Part shown: positions 34,419 to 46,115 of the stretch, in pieces
How positions within the stretch are numbered: position 1 is the first letter of the stretch
Layout of the letters: each line of letters starts with the position of its first letter
Assembly (NCBI GenBank): GCA_900169235.1
Contig: FWCC01000403.1
Coordinates: forward strand, 1-64,000
Direction of reading: 5' to 3'
Source of the DNA: Zarea fungicola
Taxonomy: Eukaryota; Ascomycota; Sordariomycetes; Hypocreales; Cordycipitaceae
Length of the DNA: 64,000 bases
The notes under the pieces: model-generated
Told to the model about the DNA's origin: nothing
Databases searched by the model: none
Seen by the model: the letters and a program-made list of their open reading frames with translations, nothing else
Made by a program: the position numbers and the translations under genes

Positions 34419-36008
34419 ATGGCCCAATATCTAGGCCTTCGTGGGCCTGCACTGACCCGGGCCATCATCTGGCTCGTGGTGTGTCCTGCATTCACTTGCT
34501 ATGGATACAACCTCAGCGTTGCTGGCGGTCTATTGACACTTGAATCATTCGTCAGAATGTTTCCCTTGCTGGACACTATAAATACAAAAGGATCACAGCA
34601 GTCGCATAACTCGACAATCCAAGGTATTCTCAATCACTCTAGACTGCTTGCGCCGTATTAACGTCAGAAAGGCACCGTTGTCGCTCTGTTTACTGTTGGT
34701 GGCATATTCGGTTCGCTCTCGTGCATCTATCTCGGTGATCGCCTCGGCCGAAGAAGAGTTATTCAGATCGCATCTATAATTACCATTCTTGGCGCTGTTC
34801 TCATGGCCACTTCGTTTCATCTTGCGCAATTCATCGTCGCCCGTCTAGTCCTCGGCCTCGGCACAGGTGGTTACCTAGCCACCGTTCCCGTATGGCAAGC
34901 AGAAATATCCCGCGCAAGCAAGAGAGGCGCCCATGTTGTCATGGACGGCATCTTTATAGGAAGCGGCGTTGCCATTGCGCTCTGGATCGACTTTGGGTTC
35001 TACTTTGTATCCAACAGCTCGGTTGCCTGGCGCTTCCCGCTTGCATTCCAAGTCGCTCTCCTGCTCTTCGTCGCAGGCTTCATCACCGTGTTCCCCGAGT
35101 CGCCGCGCTGGCTCGTGAAGCAGGGCCGGCTAGAAGAGGCAAGGGATATCCTCGCCATTCTAAACGACGACCGGCCGGATTCAGACGCCATCGCAAACGA
35201 AATTCGAGAAATCCAGCAGTCGCTCTCCGTCTGCGGCGCGCTGTCCTGGAAGGCCATGCTGACCAATGGCGACCAGCGGCTCTTTCACCGCACGGTTCTT
35301 GCAGCCGGCGGACAGACATTTCAGCAAATGTGCGGCATCAACCTCATCTCCATGTATGCGACGACAATCTTTGAGCAGTATCTCCACATGAGCCCGACCA
35401 AGTCACGCATTCTCGCCGCGTCCATGGCCATGACCCAGCCACTGGGCGGCTACTTGGCATTCTTCACAATTGATCGCCTGGGACGCCGGTTTCTGATGCT
35501 CTGGAGCGCAGCCGGCATGGGTGTCGCCATGACCGTTCTGGCAGGGACCACCTCGGCGAACAACAACAACGCGGCGCTCGTGGTCGCCGTCATATGCCTC
35601 TTTGCGTTTCAGTTCATCTACACAGTCGGCTACTCCGGCCTGACATACTTGTACGCGACAGAGGTCGCGCCGCTGCAGCTGCGGGCGGCCATCAGCGCCG
35701 TCGCCACGGCCGCCGTGTGGACATTCAACTTTTTGCTCGCCGAGGTGACGCCCGTCGGCTTCAACTCCATCTCGTACCGCTACTACATCATCTTCGCCGT
35801 CCTCAACGCCTCCATTATACCCACAGTATACTTCTTCTTCCCCGAGACCAGTGGCCGCTCCCTGGAGGAGATTGACGAGATTTTCATGCAGTCCAAGACA
35901 ATCTGGGATCCGCCGCGGCTGGCACGCACGCTGCCACGTATGAATGTTGAGAACGGAATCGCCGTTCGGTCTCATTCACGAGATGAAGAGGTGCGAGATG
36001 CCAAGTAA
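34419..36008 (+). CDS. MFS sugar-transporter-family protein
   Basis: Plasma-membrane proton-coupled sugar or polyol transporter of the major facilitator superfamily, about 12 TM segments, 513 residues. Exon 1 is 34419-34623, intron 34624-34671 (GTATTC...AAAG), exon 2 34672-36008. The AAAG acceptor rather than the upstream CAG is needed to give NSTIQ-GTVVALFTVGG, which matches the family. Sugar-porter signatures: GDRLGRRR (loop 2-3), PESPRWLVKQGR (after TM6), QQMCGINLISMY (QxxGxN in TM7), IDRLGRRFL (loop 8-9) and PETSGRSLEEIDEIF (C-terminus). Substrate cannot be read from sequence. It is the fourth of five plus-strand genes before the opposite-strand block. Confidence 0.9.
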
Positions 36009-37023
36009 ATAGCAAGACATGTACAAATTGGGATGCAGAAAATTAGGGGACCCCTCTGATTATTGTGTCCATTTTTGGACATTGCCGGCGCTGTGGGCTG
36101 CTGAAGGCTAACACAAAGCTGGGTGCTACTTATTTCCTCCTTTGCTCCTTTCTCCGTAGTTCAGGGTGCCGGGAGCTAAAAATTAGTAACGAACAAGTTC
36201 ATGAAATTTTGGACCGTTTTACCTAAAATCAATAGTGGCAAACTGTAGCTAGCGTCTGAACGCAGGCAGTAGACGAATGTCTAGCCTCTGCAATGAATTC
36301 AAGTACAAGTACAAAGTATGGAGTAGTACCAGACATATGCCGTAACTACTAGATTATGCTCAGTATTTCAGCTACTGAGGCGGTGCCTGTTGCGTGGAAT
36401 CAATGGAGGCCGTCCATGCCGCATCAAGTGCCAACCCTGGGAGGCGAAAGTGCTGGACCCCTGTTCAATGTTTAGTACTTTCTTTATGCGCTAGGCATTT
36501 CTATGCTTAGTAGTGCAACAGCATAAATTTATGTGTACCTGTCCTAACCTTTATCCATCCCTATACTCCGTACCAAGTATTGATGCATACTGGTAGAAAG
36601 TGACCCGCGTAAATACCCTTCAAGGGTGTAAAATTCCAGTACCAGTAACCGTTTTGGCAAGATGCTGATTAGCTGCGTAGAGGCTGACCACCTAGTCATG
36701 GCATGTTTTATTTTAAGCCCATCCACAACATCCCCGTCCACTTCGGCGAGGTCGTGTACAGACTAACCAGGTTTGTTAATAGACTATACAGTGAGTGGAG
36801 TTGTCTGAGGCTCTTCTATTCGCGAGTGGCCAAGCCGGCACATCGGCGACATGCCGGCGCTCCAGCTGGTTCAGCCACCACTTGCAAGTCGTGTCGTTGT
36901 CTCGGAAGATATAAAGACCCAAGTGCTAGTCTCGGGCAGAAAGTCTGTTTTTACGGGAGTAAGCGACAACATCTGACGGCGACAACAAGACAGTAACCAC
37001 CTCGATCGAATAAATACTGAGAT
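36009..37023. other. Intergenic region upstream of the ABCG gene
   Basis: About 1.0 kb, no gene seen. Contains a perfect TACTCCGTA (36564-36572) and short AGTAC repeats (36300-36330). Confidence 0.5.
36910..36916 (+). promoter_or_regulatory. TATA box of the ABCG gene
   Basis: TATAAAG about 110 bp upstream of the ABC transporter ATG. Confidence 0.5.
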
Positions 37024-39035
37024 ATGACCGCTTCCAATGGCGAAGGGAGCAACTCTCCCGACTTGGAGATGAACCATGTGAAAAACGCCCATTTGGTTAA
37101 TAGCTCGGTCGAATCGTTTTCATGGGAGAATTTGCAGGTCCAGGTCAAAGACCGCGCAACCAGCGCACCTCTGTCTATCCTATCACAATGCGCCGGCTTC
37201 GTGCGCCCGGGCGAAATGCTGGCCATCATGGGTCCCAGTGGCTCCGGTAAGACGACGCTGCTGAATGCCTTGGCGCATAGAGTGGCTGCCGCGGGATCTA
37301 CCACGACCGGCGATATCATGGTCAACGGCGGCGCGACTGGCCTGAAAATGATTCGCGACCTGTCCGCCTATGTTGAGCAGGAAGATGCCTTGATTGGAAG
37401 CTTGACAGTCAAAGAAACCATGATGTTTGCAGCGAGGCTTGCTCTGCCCAGGTGCGCGTTCCCAGTGGCTGCTTACATGCGAGCGCTTGACTAATTTCAA
37501 ACACAGCAACGTATCGCGAAAAGAGGCCATACAGCGGGTCGACGACCTCATCAGCAGCTTCGGTCTGCATGCACAACAGCACACCATTGTCGGCACACCG
37601 ATCAAAAAGGGCCTGAGCGGAGGTCAGAAGAAACGGCTGGGAGTCGCGAGCCGACTGGTCACCAACCCCAAAATCTTGTTCCTGGACGAGCCGACGAGCG
37701 GCTTGGACTCGGCTCTAAGCTATGAAGTGTGCAACTACATCAAGTCCATCGGCCGACGAAATAATGTAAGTAGCCATTACCACCCAAGAAATTCACTTAC
37801 AACTCCTAAACAATATTGCCCGCTAGCTCATCATCATCGCATCCATACATCAACCCTCGTCGGCCACATTTCAGCAATTCGACAAGCTCTGCCTGCTTTC
37901 TGGCGGAAAGACGTGCTACTTTGGCCCCGTGGCGGAAGCCTCGGCTTACTTTTCCAGCATCGGCTACACGATCCCGCCCGAAACCAACGCGGCCGAATTC
38001 TACCTCGACCTGATCAACACCGACCTCGACAAGGATGGCGAGATTCGCGCGCGGACCGACAACATCACCCAGGCCTGGACGGCCTCGACGCGGCGCACTA
38101 CCGTGGGCGCCGCCATCAGCAAGTCCCGCGAGTCCGGCCACACCGCCGCGTCCAGCTTCGAGCCCGCCAAGCCCGCCGCGTGGATGACGCCGCTCGTGCT
38201 GCTGCACCGCTCGTGGATCAAGTCGTACCGCGACGTCATCGCGTACGGCATCCGCATCGCCATGTACCTGGGCCTCGCGATCCTCATGGGCACCGTGTTC
38301 CTGCGCTTCCAGACGGAGCAGCAGTACGTGCAGCCGTACATCAACGCCATCTTCTTTGGCGGCGCCTTCATGTCCTTCATGGCCGTCGCCTACGTGCCCG
38401 CCTTCCTCGAGGACCTCGGCACCTTCAAGCAGGAGCGCGCCAACGGCCTCGTCACCCCGCTCGCCTTCATGGTCGCCAACTTCCTCATCGGCCTCCCGTT
38501 CCTGTTCCTCATTGCCCTCCTCTTCTCCGTCGTCTCGTACTGGCTCATTAGCTTCCGGCCCGGCGCCGAGGCCTTCTTCACCTGCGTCCTCTGGCTGTTT
38601 CTGGATCTCGTCGCGGCTGAGTCGCTCGTCGTCTTGGTGTCGTCCATTTTCGACGTCTTTGTCGTTGCGCTTGCCGTGACTGCCTTTGCCAATGGACTGT
38701 GGATGTGCGTCGATGGGTTCCTCGTGCCCATGAACATTCTCAACGTGTTTTGGAAGTACGTGTTTCACTACATTGACTACCAGGCCTACGTGTTCCAGGG
38801 CATGATGGTGAATGAGTTTAAAGATCGCGAGTATCGCTGCGCAGAGGTTTCGCAGGGCACATACCAGTGCAACTACCCCAGCGACCTCAATGCCGAGGGC
38901 AAATTCCGGGGCACCGACGTGTTGCACGGGTTCAGCATCCAGACCGGTCTAGAGGGTACATGGATCGGAATCATGATTGGCATCATTGCGGGATATAGAT
39001 TGCTGGCATATGCTGTGCTTGTGATGCGGAAATAA
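37024..39035 (+). CDS. ABCG-family half-transporter (white/brown type)
   Basis: ATP-driven membrane exporter of the ABCG/WBC subfamily, 631 residues, which must dimerise. Exons 37024-37451, 37507-37765, 37827-39035; both introns are GT-AG. The N-terminal nucleotide-binding domain (about 30-290) has Walker A GPSGSGKTT (70-78), the signature LSGGQKKR, Walker B KILFLDEPTSGLD, and the H-loop region ASIHQPSSATFQQFDKL. The C-terminal half has six predicted TM segments (RIAMYLGLAILMGTVFL and onward) and an extracellular loop with cysteines (CAEVSQGTYQCNYP) before TM6. The NBD-then-TMD order with a single copy marks a half-size ABCG rather than a full PDR pump. Substrate (sterol, lipid, pigment precursor or toxic compound) is unknown. 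It is convergent with the next gene, 90 bp apart. Confidence 0.93.
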
Positions 39036-39125
39036 GGCCATGTCATTTCGCAGGGCGGTAAGATCGCTCGCGGATGTGGTATCATTCATTATGTATAGTA
39101 TAGTACAGACTTTTTTCGTCCCAAT

Positions 39126-40481
39126 TTAATAAAGAAAATATTTTGGTGAAACCTTGCTTGCGTATCCCTCCTCTGCACCTCTGTCGGAGCCCGTCATTGC
39201 CAGGCATTCGAAGCTCTCTGTGCCGCAGCCAGAAGACCCGTGTCTCTCGCCGTCCGAATTCACGGCGTAGGCTGTAGTTTGTGTCCCAATCTTCCACCGC
39301 GGATCCCCCTCGGGCATGGACTTGTCTTGTGAGAATTCAGACTTGATATAGACATGATGCCCCAGCTTGTTGCCAGAGACGTTGTGCAAGTTTGGAAGTC
39401 GGCTGCGGCGGCTGCGACGGCTGCTTGCGCCGTACTGTTCACCAGAGCGCTCAGAGGTGAGGCCGAATTTCCAGCCAATGGCCTTGACAAGCGGGCGCAG
39501 CGTAGATAGGCTCGCCGCACTGATGGCCAAGCTCATCTCAATGGTCGTCCAGATGGCAATGTCAATTGTTGCCCCTGTTGTGACCATGTTAGCAGTAGTC
39601 GTGACATCGCGGCGGACTACTTACAAAGAAAGTCTGGGTCGTTGAAGTTTTTGATGAATGGAAATCGGACTATTACGGCGGAGCTCGCTCTGGAAACTGT
39701 CAGCGTTTTCTTATGAAGCGACAGAGTTGGTGTAAACCTACACGCAGCCCATTGTTATCAGGACAATGAGGATCAGTCTTGCTCTCTTCTGCAGATTCAG
39801 ATGCCAGATGACGAATCCAGGCAAAATCGCAAACGAAAAATCAGTAATAACACTAAAGACACTATACAAGTATCCAAGCGCAATGATGATGTCCATGCTG
39901 ATGCAGTGGCCCTCGCCGGTCTTATTCCAGTAGTGCGATATGGGTTGGCATTGCAGGAGGGTGACGAAGAAGAAGACTACACCACCGACCACCGTGCACA
40001 TGGACGCGGCGTAAATAATCCAGGTGTGCAGCTTTTTGTTGACTATTCGGAGGAGAAACCATGCAAAGGATAGTTTGGACGCAATCATTGTGACGCTGAA
40101 GAACAAGTAGCAGAACCACCATTGCTGGAGAACCATTAGCTGTGCACCGGCTTTTCGAGTCGATCGCAACGTACCATCATCGCTCTTTGGTAGTGGGCCA
40201 CTGATAGGTCGTCCTTGTGCCGGCCAGTGCCATAGCCGATACCAATATTTGAAGATATAATATATCCCATGAAGCAGATCTGCAACAAATTAGCAAGGAG
40301 AGTTTGTCTGAAAACGCGAAACAATGTTACTTGCCGTGGCAAAGACCATCAACCAGTCATCGACACCAAACGCCTTTACTATAAACGTCCTCGTGTAGCA
40401 TCGCAGCAAGACTACAGTGCATGTGACAATGGAAAGGGCAATGTTTACGCCTAGCAGCGCCGGTCCCCGGTTGTCCACCAT
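39126..40481 (-). CDS. SAT4/rhodopsin-like seven-TM integral membrane protein (PTH11-related type)
   Basis: Fungal-type rhodopsin-domain membrane protein, 382 residues. Five exons: 40335-40481, 40175-40279, 39742-40124, 39625-39689, 39126-39574. Landmarks are ALSIVTCTVVLLRCYTR (TM1), VDDWLMVFA, GIGYGTGRH, SFAWFLLRI, the LLQCQPISHYWNKTGEGHC extracellular motif, and ATIDIAIWTTIEMSLAI before TM7. The cytosolic tail of about 110 residues is Ser/Arg-rich. Intron 1 (40280-40334) must be GC-AG: only ACG|GCAAGT...TTGCAG|ATC joins the frames (VFAT-ICFMGY). Relatives act as putative receptors or are found beside metabolite clusters; no specific role can be assigned. ATG 40479-40481 was chosen because it begins the first helix region directly. 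Confidence 0.86.
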
Positions 40482-42540
40482 GGCGTACAAGATGGGTATA
40501 TGACAATTACAAGAAACAAGTAACGAAAGGAAACGTCTTTTTTTCACAAAAACGAAATGCAAAAATAAACCCCCAAATAAAAAGAAGTCCTGCAGGAGAC
40601 CGGCCCTCTTTTAACTAAATCACCACTCCTACAAGAACGGACTTTATGTTGGAGCAGCCCATGTATCCCAGCCGCGCAGCCCCGACATGACCTGCACAGT
40701 ACATTATTGGCAGGTTAGAACTTGGCTGGCTACTGCGCCGCGTGGGCACATGATGGGGCGTGCGAGTGGTTCTTCAAGGACATGCCTGCAAGCGAATGCG
40801 CCAGGTTCGGCTCCGTCACGCCGCCAGCATTGAACCATTGTTCAGCCTGCCATGTGGCAATCTGCAACAGAGTGGGCGGGAGGCGATGGCGTTGGAATCT
40901 TGGCCGGATTAGGAAGCAGAGCCGTTCAAGACGGAGGCGCTTTAGTACAAAAGCTTGGGTCCCGCTTGTGTCCTTTTGGGACGGTGGACTCGCTAGAATG
41001 CAAGTTTGTCGGAGCTGGCAGACGAAAAACGTCTAGACAGGGGTGTTTCATCAGTGATGGTGTCGAGTTGGCATCTCACGGGACACGAGACGATCTGTTG
41101 ACGATTGGGGGCTTCTAGACCTCATCCACTGCGAAATCCATTCGCAGTCAGAAGTTTATCGAATGCCCTCAGGACGGAAGGATTGCCTCGGGTGTTGAAA
41201 GGATGCGATGGATCCGCGATGTATAGTACTCTGGATGATCATCGTAATTAAATACCCATGTATAGAAGACGCCTCTTATGAAGCATCTCCATTACAGGGT
41301 TGGCATGTGTTGTTGAGCCACTGTTGAGCCACCAAGAATGAAAAGCAAACTTCTCTCCGCTAGGCTCAACAGCAGCCTGTGGAGAAGCGCCCGAAATCTA
41401 GAAGCATGGAACAGGGTCCGGCACGCTTTGACTTGGCCCCCCTGAAACCAGCCACTGACTAGGCAGTGGCGAGTCAAAAGTCCGTTTGCCTCGGCCGAAT
41501 AACAGCGCGAATTTTGCTCCTCTCTTTGGCTTTGTTAACCTGCAGGCTTGATTGCCATGCCAACTTTTAGAATTGATGGCGGAACTAGCCGTGATGATCG
41601 TCGTGCATAGCTGGGACGATGAAACCGCTTTTACAGGAGCGGGGTTATTTTGGAGAGGATCAAATCGGTGCAGTTGATTGATGGCAAGGTGCCATTCTTT
41701 CACACGGGAAGAATACCACCTTGCTTGTTGGTACCCCGCGAAACTATAGATGCCAAGATTTCATACTGTAGTTTGCTGCTCCGCTGTACAGGCAGATGAA
41801 CAATTACATACTGCCTGACATGCTTCTACAGAATTTGGTAGACCACGTAGCGGCGTTGGACGACGGCCACAGCTGAGCTCACTAATGCTTGGACAATGGA
41901 AAAGATTCAAGACTGTGTACTAGTACGACTTCACTAGACTACAATTCAACTTCAAACTTGCAGTGGTGAAAGTTCTCTAGCATTGCCCATGGTTGGTTTA
42001 GCGCTGCTCTGGTTCTGATTCAGTGGCTCGTCCTTCCGTGGTTAGCCGAGTTAGTACTGCGAGCTGAACAACTTGAAACATCTAGATGGGATGCACCGAC
42101 TTTGCCACTGAGCGGAGTTTTGCTCATGGTCGGGGAAAGTTTGTCGATTCCATGAAACAGGATTGACAACTCCGAAAACTCAACTACCGATTAAAAGTTT
42201 GTTCTTGGTTGTTGACTGTCTGCCTTATGGTCGGCACTGGTATCTGGTTGCGTTGTAAACAAAAATTCACAGTTTTTCACAAGGCTCTATAGACCTCAAA
42301 GGCTTTCGCAGTGAGATTTCGTTCATCATTGTTCATACTAACAGTTCGTACGCCTAATGCTAGTGCCCGAGACTGCACTATGCCTCACTTGGCCAACCAG
42401 GCTACAGCCTTGTTTACTTTTTCAAAATGCTTCATCAAGTGAAAACAGTATAAATTGATCATTATACGCTCTGTGGAATTGAACAAGATGGCACTCCCTC
42501 AGATCACATTAGTATCACATTAGGCTCAATTCAATAGACC
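40482..42540. other. Intergenic region, no gene seen
   Basis: About 2.1 kb between divergent starts. GC-balanced part 40680-41120 has frames of up to 104 codons without domains. It holds promoters for both flanking genes. Nothing else recognised. Confidence 0.45.
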
Positions 42541-43071
42541 ATGGCTGAATATAACCTCTCCGTTCACTCTTTTACGCCGCCATCTTTTCCAGAGGTGCCA
42601 AAGGAGACGCAGCCATCCGAGATTCGCTCCGGGCTTATTGCAGGATCCTCTGCGGCGGCCACCTCACCACTTTTCTTCACACTGTCTCTCCCTGGTGCAG
42701 GAGAAAAGAACCCACTGTATCCGGCCACGCATCTCCAGCTCACGTATGCCTATGCTGGCACGGGCGAGATTTTTGTCCCCAATCTCATCATGCCTGGAGA
42801 TTTGACCAAATCACCCTCTTCCGACGATGAGCAATCAATGCTCTACAATGTTCAAATCAGCCCGCAGGATATCGCCCGTGTCAAGGTCAACGAGGACGAG
42901 TCTCCAGACGCAGAGGTCCGGCTCTATGCCTGGCGCAACGAGAAGCTACTAGGGAAATGGACACTCGGCATGATCAAGGGCCTGGGCATTGAAGGGCTCA
43001 AGTCCTCTGATTTGGCAAAGAAGCGTGTTGAGCATTGGAAGGCCGAAGCCGCCAACAAGGCAGCTGCATAA
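42541..43071 (+). CDS. Hypothetical protein, 176 residues
   Basis: Intronless frame with a good start context (GACCATGGCT). I do not recognise a family. It has no signal peptide or TM helix. The middle (about 40-130) looks like a beta-rich domain (LFFTLSLPGAG, LQLTYAYAGTGEIFVPN, EVRLYAWRNEKLLGKWTL). The C-terminus is a charged helix (LAKKRVEHWKAEAANKAAA). Coding quality is supported by even codon use, absence of low complexity and termination just before the convergent regulator gene (58 bp gap). Probably a small cytosolic protein. Confidence 0.7.
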   Translation: MAEYNLSVHSFTPPSFPEVPKETQPSEIRSGLIAGSSAAATSPLFFTLSLPGAGEKNPLYPATHLQLTYAYAGTGEIFVPNLIMPGDLTKSPSSDDEQSMLYNVQISPQDIARVKVNEDESPDAEVRLYAWRNEKLLGKWTLGMIKGLGIEGLKSSDLAKKRVEHWKAEAANKAAA

Positions 43072-43129
43072 AATACACACATATAAACAATTCGCCATCT
43101 AATAAATAACATGTCATAATGTACCACCC

Positions 43130-45121
43130 CTAGATCGTCTCCAGCTCATTGAGCACCGAAATGTCGGCCGCAAAGATATTCATCATGTCCTCCTCGGTGA
43201 CATGCACCAGAAACTGCTCCATCTGCCTGCTCTGCTTGCGCAGCGCGTGAATCTGGCCCGCCACCTCTTTAATCTGGCCCAGCGCCCTCGTCGCCGTCCG
43301 CCACACGGCGGCAATCTTTTGCAGCGCGCCAATGCACAGCCGTACCTGCTCCCGCCGCGCACTCTCCTCCTCGTCCTCCTCGCCGCCTGTGGTGGTGCCG
43401 CATCCACCTGGCCTATAAGGCTGCATGGACCACGCGCTCAGCTGCACAATGGACGCGAGCACAATGGCACATATGAAAAAGTGCGTGTGTCGCGTGAGCG
43501 GCGTGCGGTATGTAATCATTTTGCACAGCTCGTTGGCCGAGTACATGACATGCTGCGTATGAATATTGACGAGCATCCCCGTGGCGGCGGCCCTTTCCGC
43601 TGCTTCATCGTCATCATCACCACCGTTGGCGGGCTGCTCCTGCGGTGTGCAGGCGTTAATCGTTCGTGCCGGATTGACATCCAACAGTGCGCGGGATTGG
43701 TGGAGGAAAATGGACATGGTGTGGTTCATCATGTGCGCCTGGAACATCATTTCGTCGACGCCGCGGCCGTCGCGGTGCAGCGAGTCGTGCTTCCAGGCCG
43801 GGAGGGTGTGGCGCCAGTTTGTGAGCAGAATCTCGAGCTGGAGATGCACGTCGGCGTCCATCTCGGCCTCGGCAAAGTTGCTCATGATCTTGCCGAGGTT
43901 CTGCGCACTGAGGATGCGGTACGCAAAGGAGGAAAACTCCAAGTCTCCCGCGCCGAGGTCACGGTCGTTCAGACTTTCGAGCGTGGCGGGTTCAGGTATT
44001 CTCTGCGGAAAAAAGGGTTAGTCACATTGCACCACCTGTATGGCTAGCTTGTGTACTTCAACTTACATCAGTAGCGTACTCATCCTCTTCACAAGGTAGA
44101 CCGACATCAGTCGGTACTTTAAACAGCGTAAACGGCGTGACGCGATGGGCACCGGCAAACATGCCGTCCACGACATACAGCTCCCACCAGGTCCGACGCC
44201 AGCTCTCCTCCAGGACCTTGGACCCTGCGCCGGCCTCGCGCGAGAACCGGTGGTAGTTCATGCCAAGCGACAGGAGCAATCGCTTCGTGCTCTCCAGAAG
44301 CGCAACCGACTCCTCCATGTACCCCGCCCCATCCAGCGCAATCAGCATCACGGCCATGGCCTGCACGGTGAATCCGTTGGCACTCGTCTGCTGCGCCTCC
44401 TCGACCGCCGACCTCGCCGCATCCAAGAGCCGCGTCTGTGAGACTTCTGGAGCAATGTAAATCGCTCCTACCCACTGCATCACGGCCAAGAGCGGCTGAA
44501 TCGACTTGTCCTTGATCAGTGGCCGGAGCTTTGCCTGGGGCAGTACCAGAGGATGACTGGGATGAAAATTAAAATAATACGACCCAATGCACCTCTCAAA
44601 ATCAACAAGTCCGCTTCTACTTGATGTATTCTGCGGTTCGGCAGACGAGACTCGCGAGGATGCTCTTCCAAATGCCTGCAAGGCGTGTAAATCAGGTGGC
44701 GTGTAGCCGCCTTCACTAGACTTGTTGCAAGGCATCATTCTCGACAGCATACCAACACCACACTGCATACGCTGCATTGCCGGTGTCGGTGCTGGACTTG
44801 TCGCTTGTGTGGCGGCTGTGTAAGGATGGGAACGACGGGTATGGGCCCTCTGTCCTCGTCGCGAAGGAACAAAGACGCAGTTGCTCTCCGAGTCGAGACA
44901 CCGTGTACACGGACGTCTACCGTCACACTTGAGATGTCGTTGGCGCTAGAAACCTTCTTTTAGCAAAAGTGCCTATAAAAAACAATAAAAAAACATGATG
45001 AAAAAGTCATACTCACGCATGGCAAGCACGCCGTTGGGCTGGTAGAATCCGTCTTATCCGGCGTGGCAGCAGGCGTCATGTCCGAATCCGTCCGTGCAAG
45101 GACCGCCGACTCCGAAGCCAT
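43130..45121 (-). CDS. Zn2Cys6 fungal transcription factor
   Basis: Nuclear DNA-binding regulator, 618 residues. Exons 45017-45121, 44067-44945, 43130-44002. The binuclear zinc cluster is C32-x2-C35-x6-C42-x5-C48-x2-C51-x6-C58 (ACLPC | RQRHLKCDGRRPCTRC), split by intron 1 exactly after C35, as in many members. A short basic linker follows (RRGQRAHTRRSHP). The middle (about 115-420) is a fungal_trans-type regulatory domain: YYFNFHPSHPLVLP, WRRTWWELYVVDGMFAG and SFAYRILSAQN. Targets are unknown. It is separated from the ABC/MFS genes only by the SAT4-type gene and the hypothetical, so local regulation is possible but not shown. ATG 45119-45121 is the first in frame. Confidence 0.92.
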
Positions 45122-45494
45122 GATTCTAGATAGGCAAACCGTGTCAAGCGCGAGCACAATAAAATCGTCAATCGAGATTGATGCATGGGGAGAGAAGAGG
45201 TTCTAGAAGAGTACAAAGTCGACGAGGACAACGTCACACATGACTCAAGGGATCCGCGTATCCATGCTGTCGGGACAAGCCACCCAAGCCTCGCCGAGGT
45301 GCAAAGCCCGGCGCCCCACAGCCGTCGCCGTGTTCCCCGGCATAAGCGGGCTTCTTCTTGTTGTGCTATATGTAGGAGCCCGTGAAACCACGCCATCCAC
45401 ATTCCTGGATCCCCGACCCGTCCCCCTTGCCTTTCTTTCCTTTCTTTTTTGTCTTGGTATTGATTCTAGAATAGAGCCAAACAAACTATTTGTA
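45122..45494. promoter_or_regulatory. Upstream region of the Zn2Cys6 gene
   Basis: About 370 bp between the regulator start and the C-terminal relic of the O-methyltransferase pseudogene. No gene seen. Confidence 0.4.
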
Positions 45495-46115
45495 CTCTGA
45501 TAGACCCGTCTAATTCGCGGCCCCGCTAGGGAGAGCAAGAACCTCCCACTCCCTGCCATTCCGTTCTCGGGTCGCCATGACGAGCATGTCAAGCTGTGCA
45601 GCTTGCCAGACGTTGCCTGATTCAGGTGAGACATTTAGTCTGTCAGGAAAGCTGAGCTGTTGTCCTTGACCTCTCAAACATGGTCCTGAACCATGACCGC
45701 CTCTGCGTCGTGCCAGTCGTGCAACACAATGGGCATGTAGATGCGCTGTACAGGCTCAAGTACGACAAGTCATACGCCATGTCCTGTACGCCTCCCTCGT
45801 GATACCGCAGCCCCAAAGTGATGCTGCACAATGCCGGCACGCTCTCGCACCATGGCGTCGTCGGGCAGCAGCCCAGTGCCAAGCCCTGGCGCCCGAAGCC
45901 GCCGCCGATATCCACAATGAGCGGCTGCTCAGGAGCGGACTGATCCTTTGATCGCCGTCTCAAGGAATGGGCATGTCGAGCCATGTGGGCATGCCCTTGC
46001 TTGGACACGCAAGGAGGTAGTTAAATGGGCAGATTGAGGCGAGCCTGCCCAAGCCACGCAAATGCCTGGCCGACTTTGATCGGTAGGCCTTGATAAACGC
46101 AGTGGCCGACCCCGG
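45495..46115 (-). pseudogene. Decayed SAM-dependent O-methyltransferase
   Basis: Reading the minus strand through several frames recovers the family in order: KGMPTWLDMPIP followed by TGA where relatives have Trp; the SAM-binding LIVDIGGGFGRQG; the catalytic segment RIYMPIVLHDWHDAEAVM (His-Asp-Trp); QDHV, TGA, EVKDNSSAFLTD (stop then same frame); LDMLVMATRERNGREWEVLA in another frame; and RIRRVYQS at the end. Lesions therefore include at least two in-frame stops, a TAA and several frameshifts. The two TGA codons are what a C-to-T or G-to-A transition in CGA or TGG would give. The N-terminal part (upstream, to about 46370) is not clearly readable. It was once a small-molecule O-methyltransferase of the plant/fungal COMT-like class. 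Not functional as it stands. Confidence 0.8.

Noticed and set aside
43202..44047. A 281-codon plus-strand frame over the Zn2Cys6 gene
   Set aside because: Antisense shadow. The minus-strand regulator has its zinc cluster, phase-correct introns and regulatory domain.
23897..46115. A secondary-metabolite gene cluster (transporters, regulator, oxidoreductase, O-methyltransferase relic)
   Set aside because: No backbone enzyme is visible, the genes are widely spaced, and several members (S9 peptidase, APH-fold kinase) are not typical. A remnant is possible, but a cluster is not supported.
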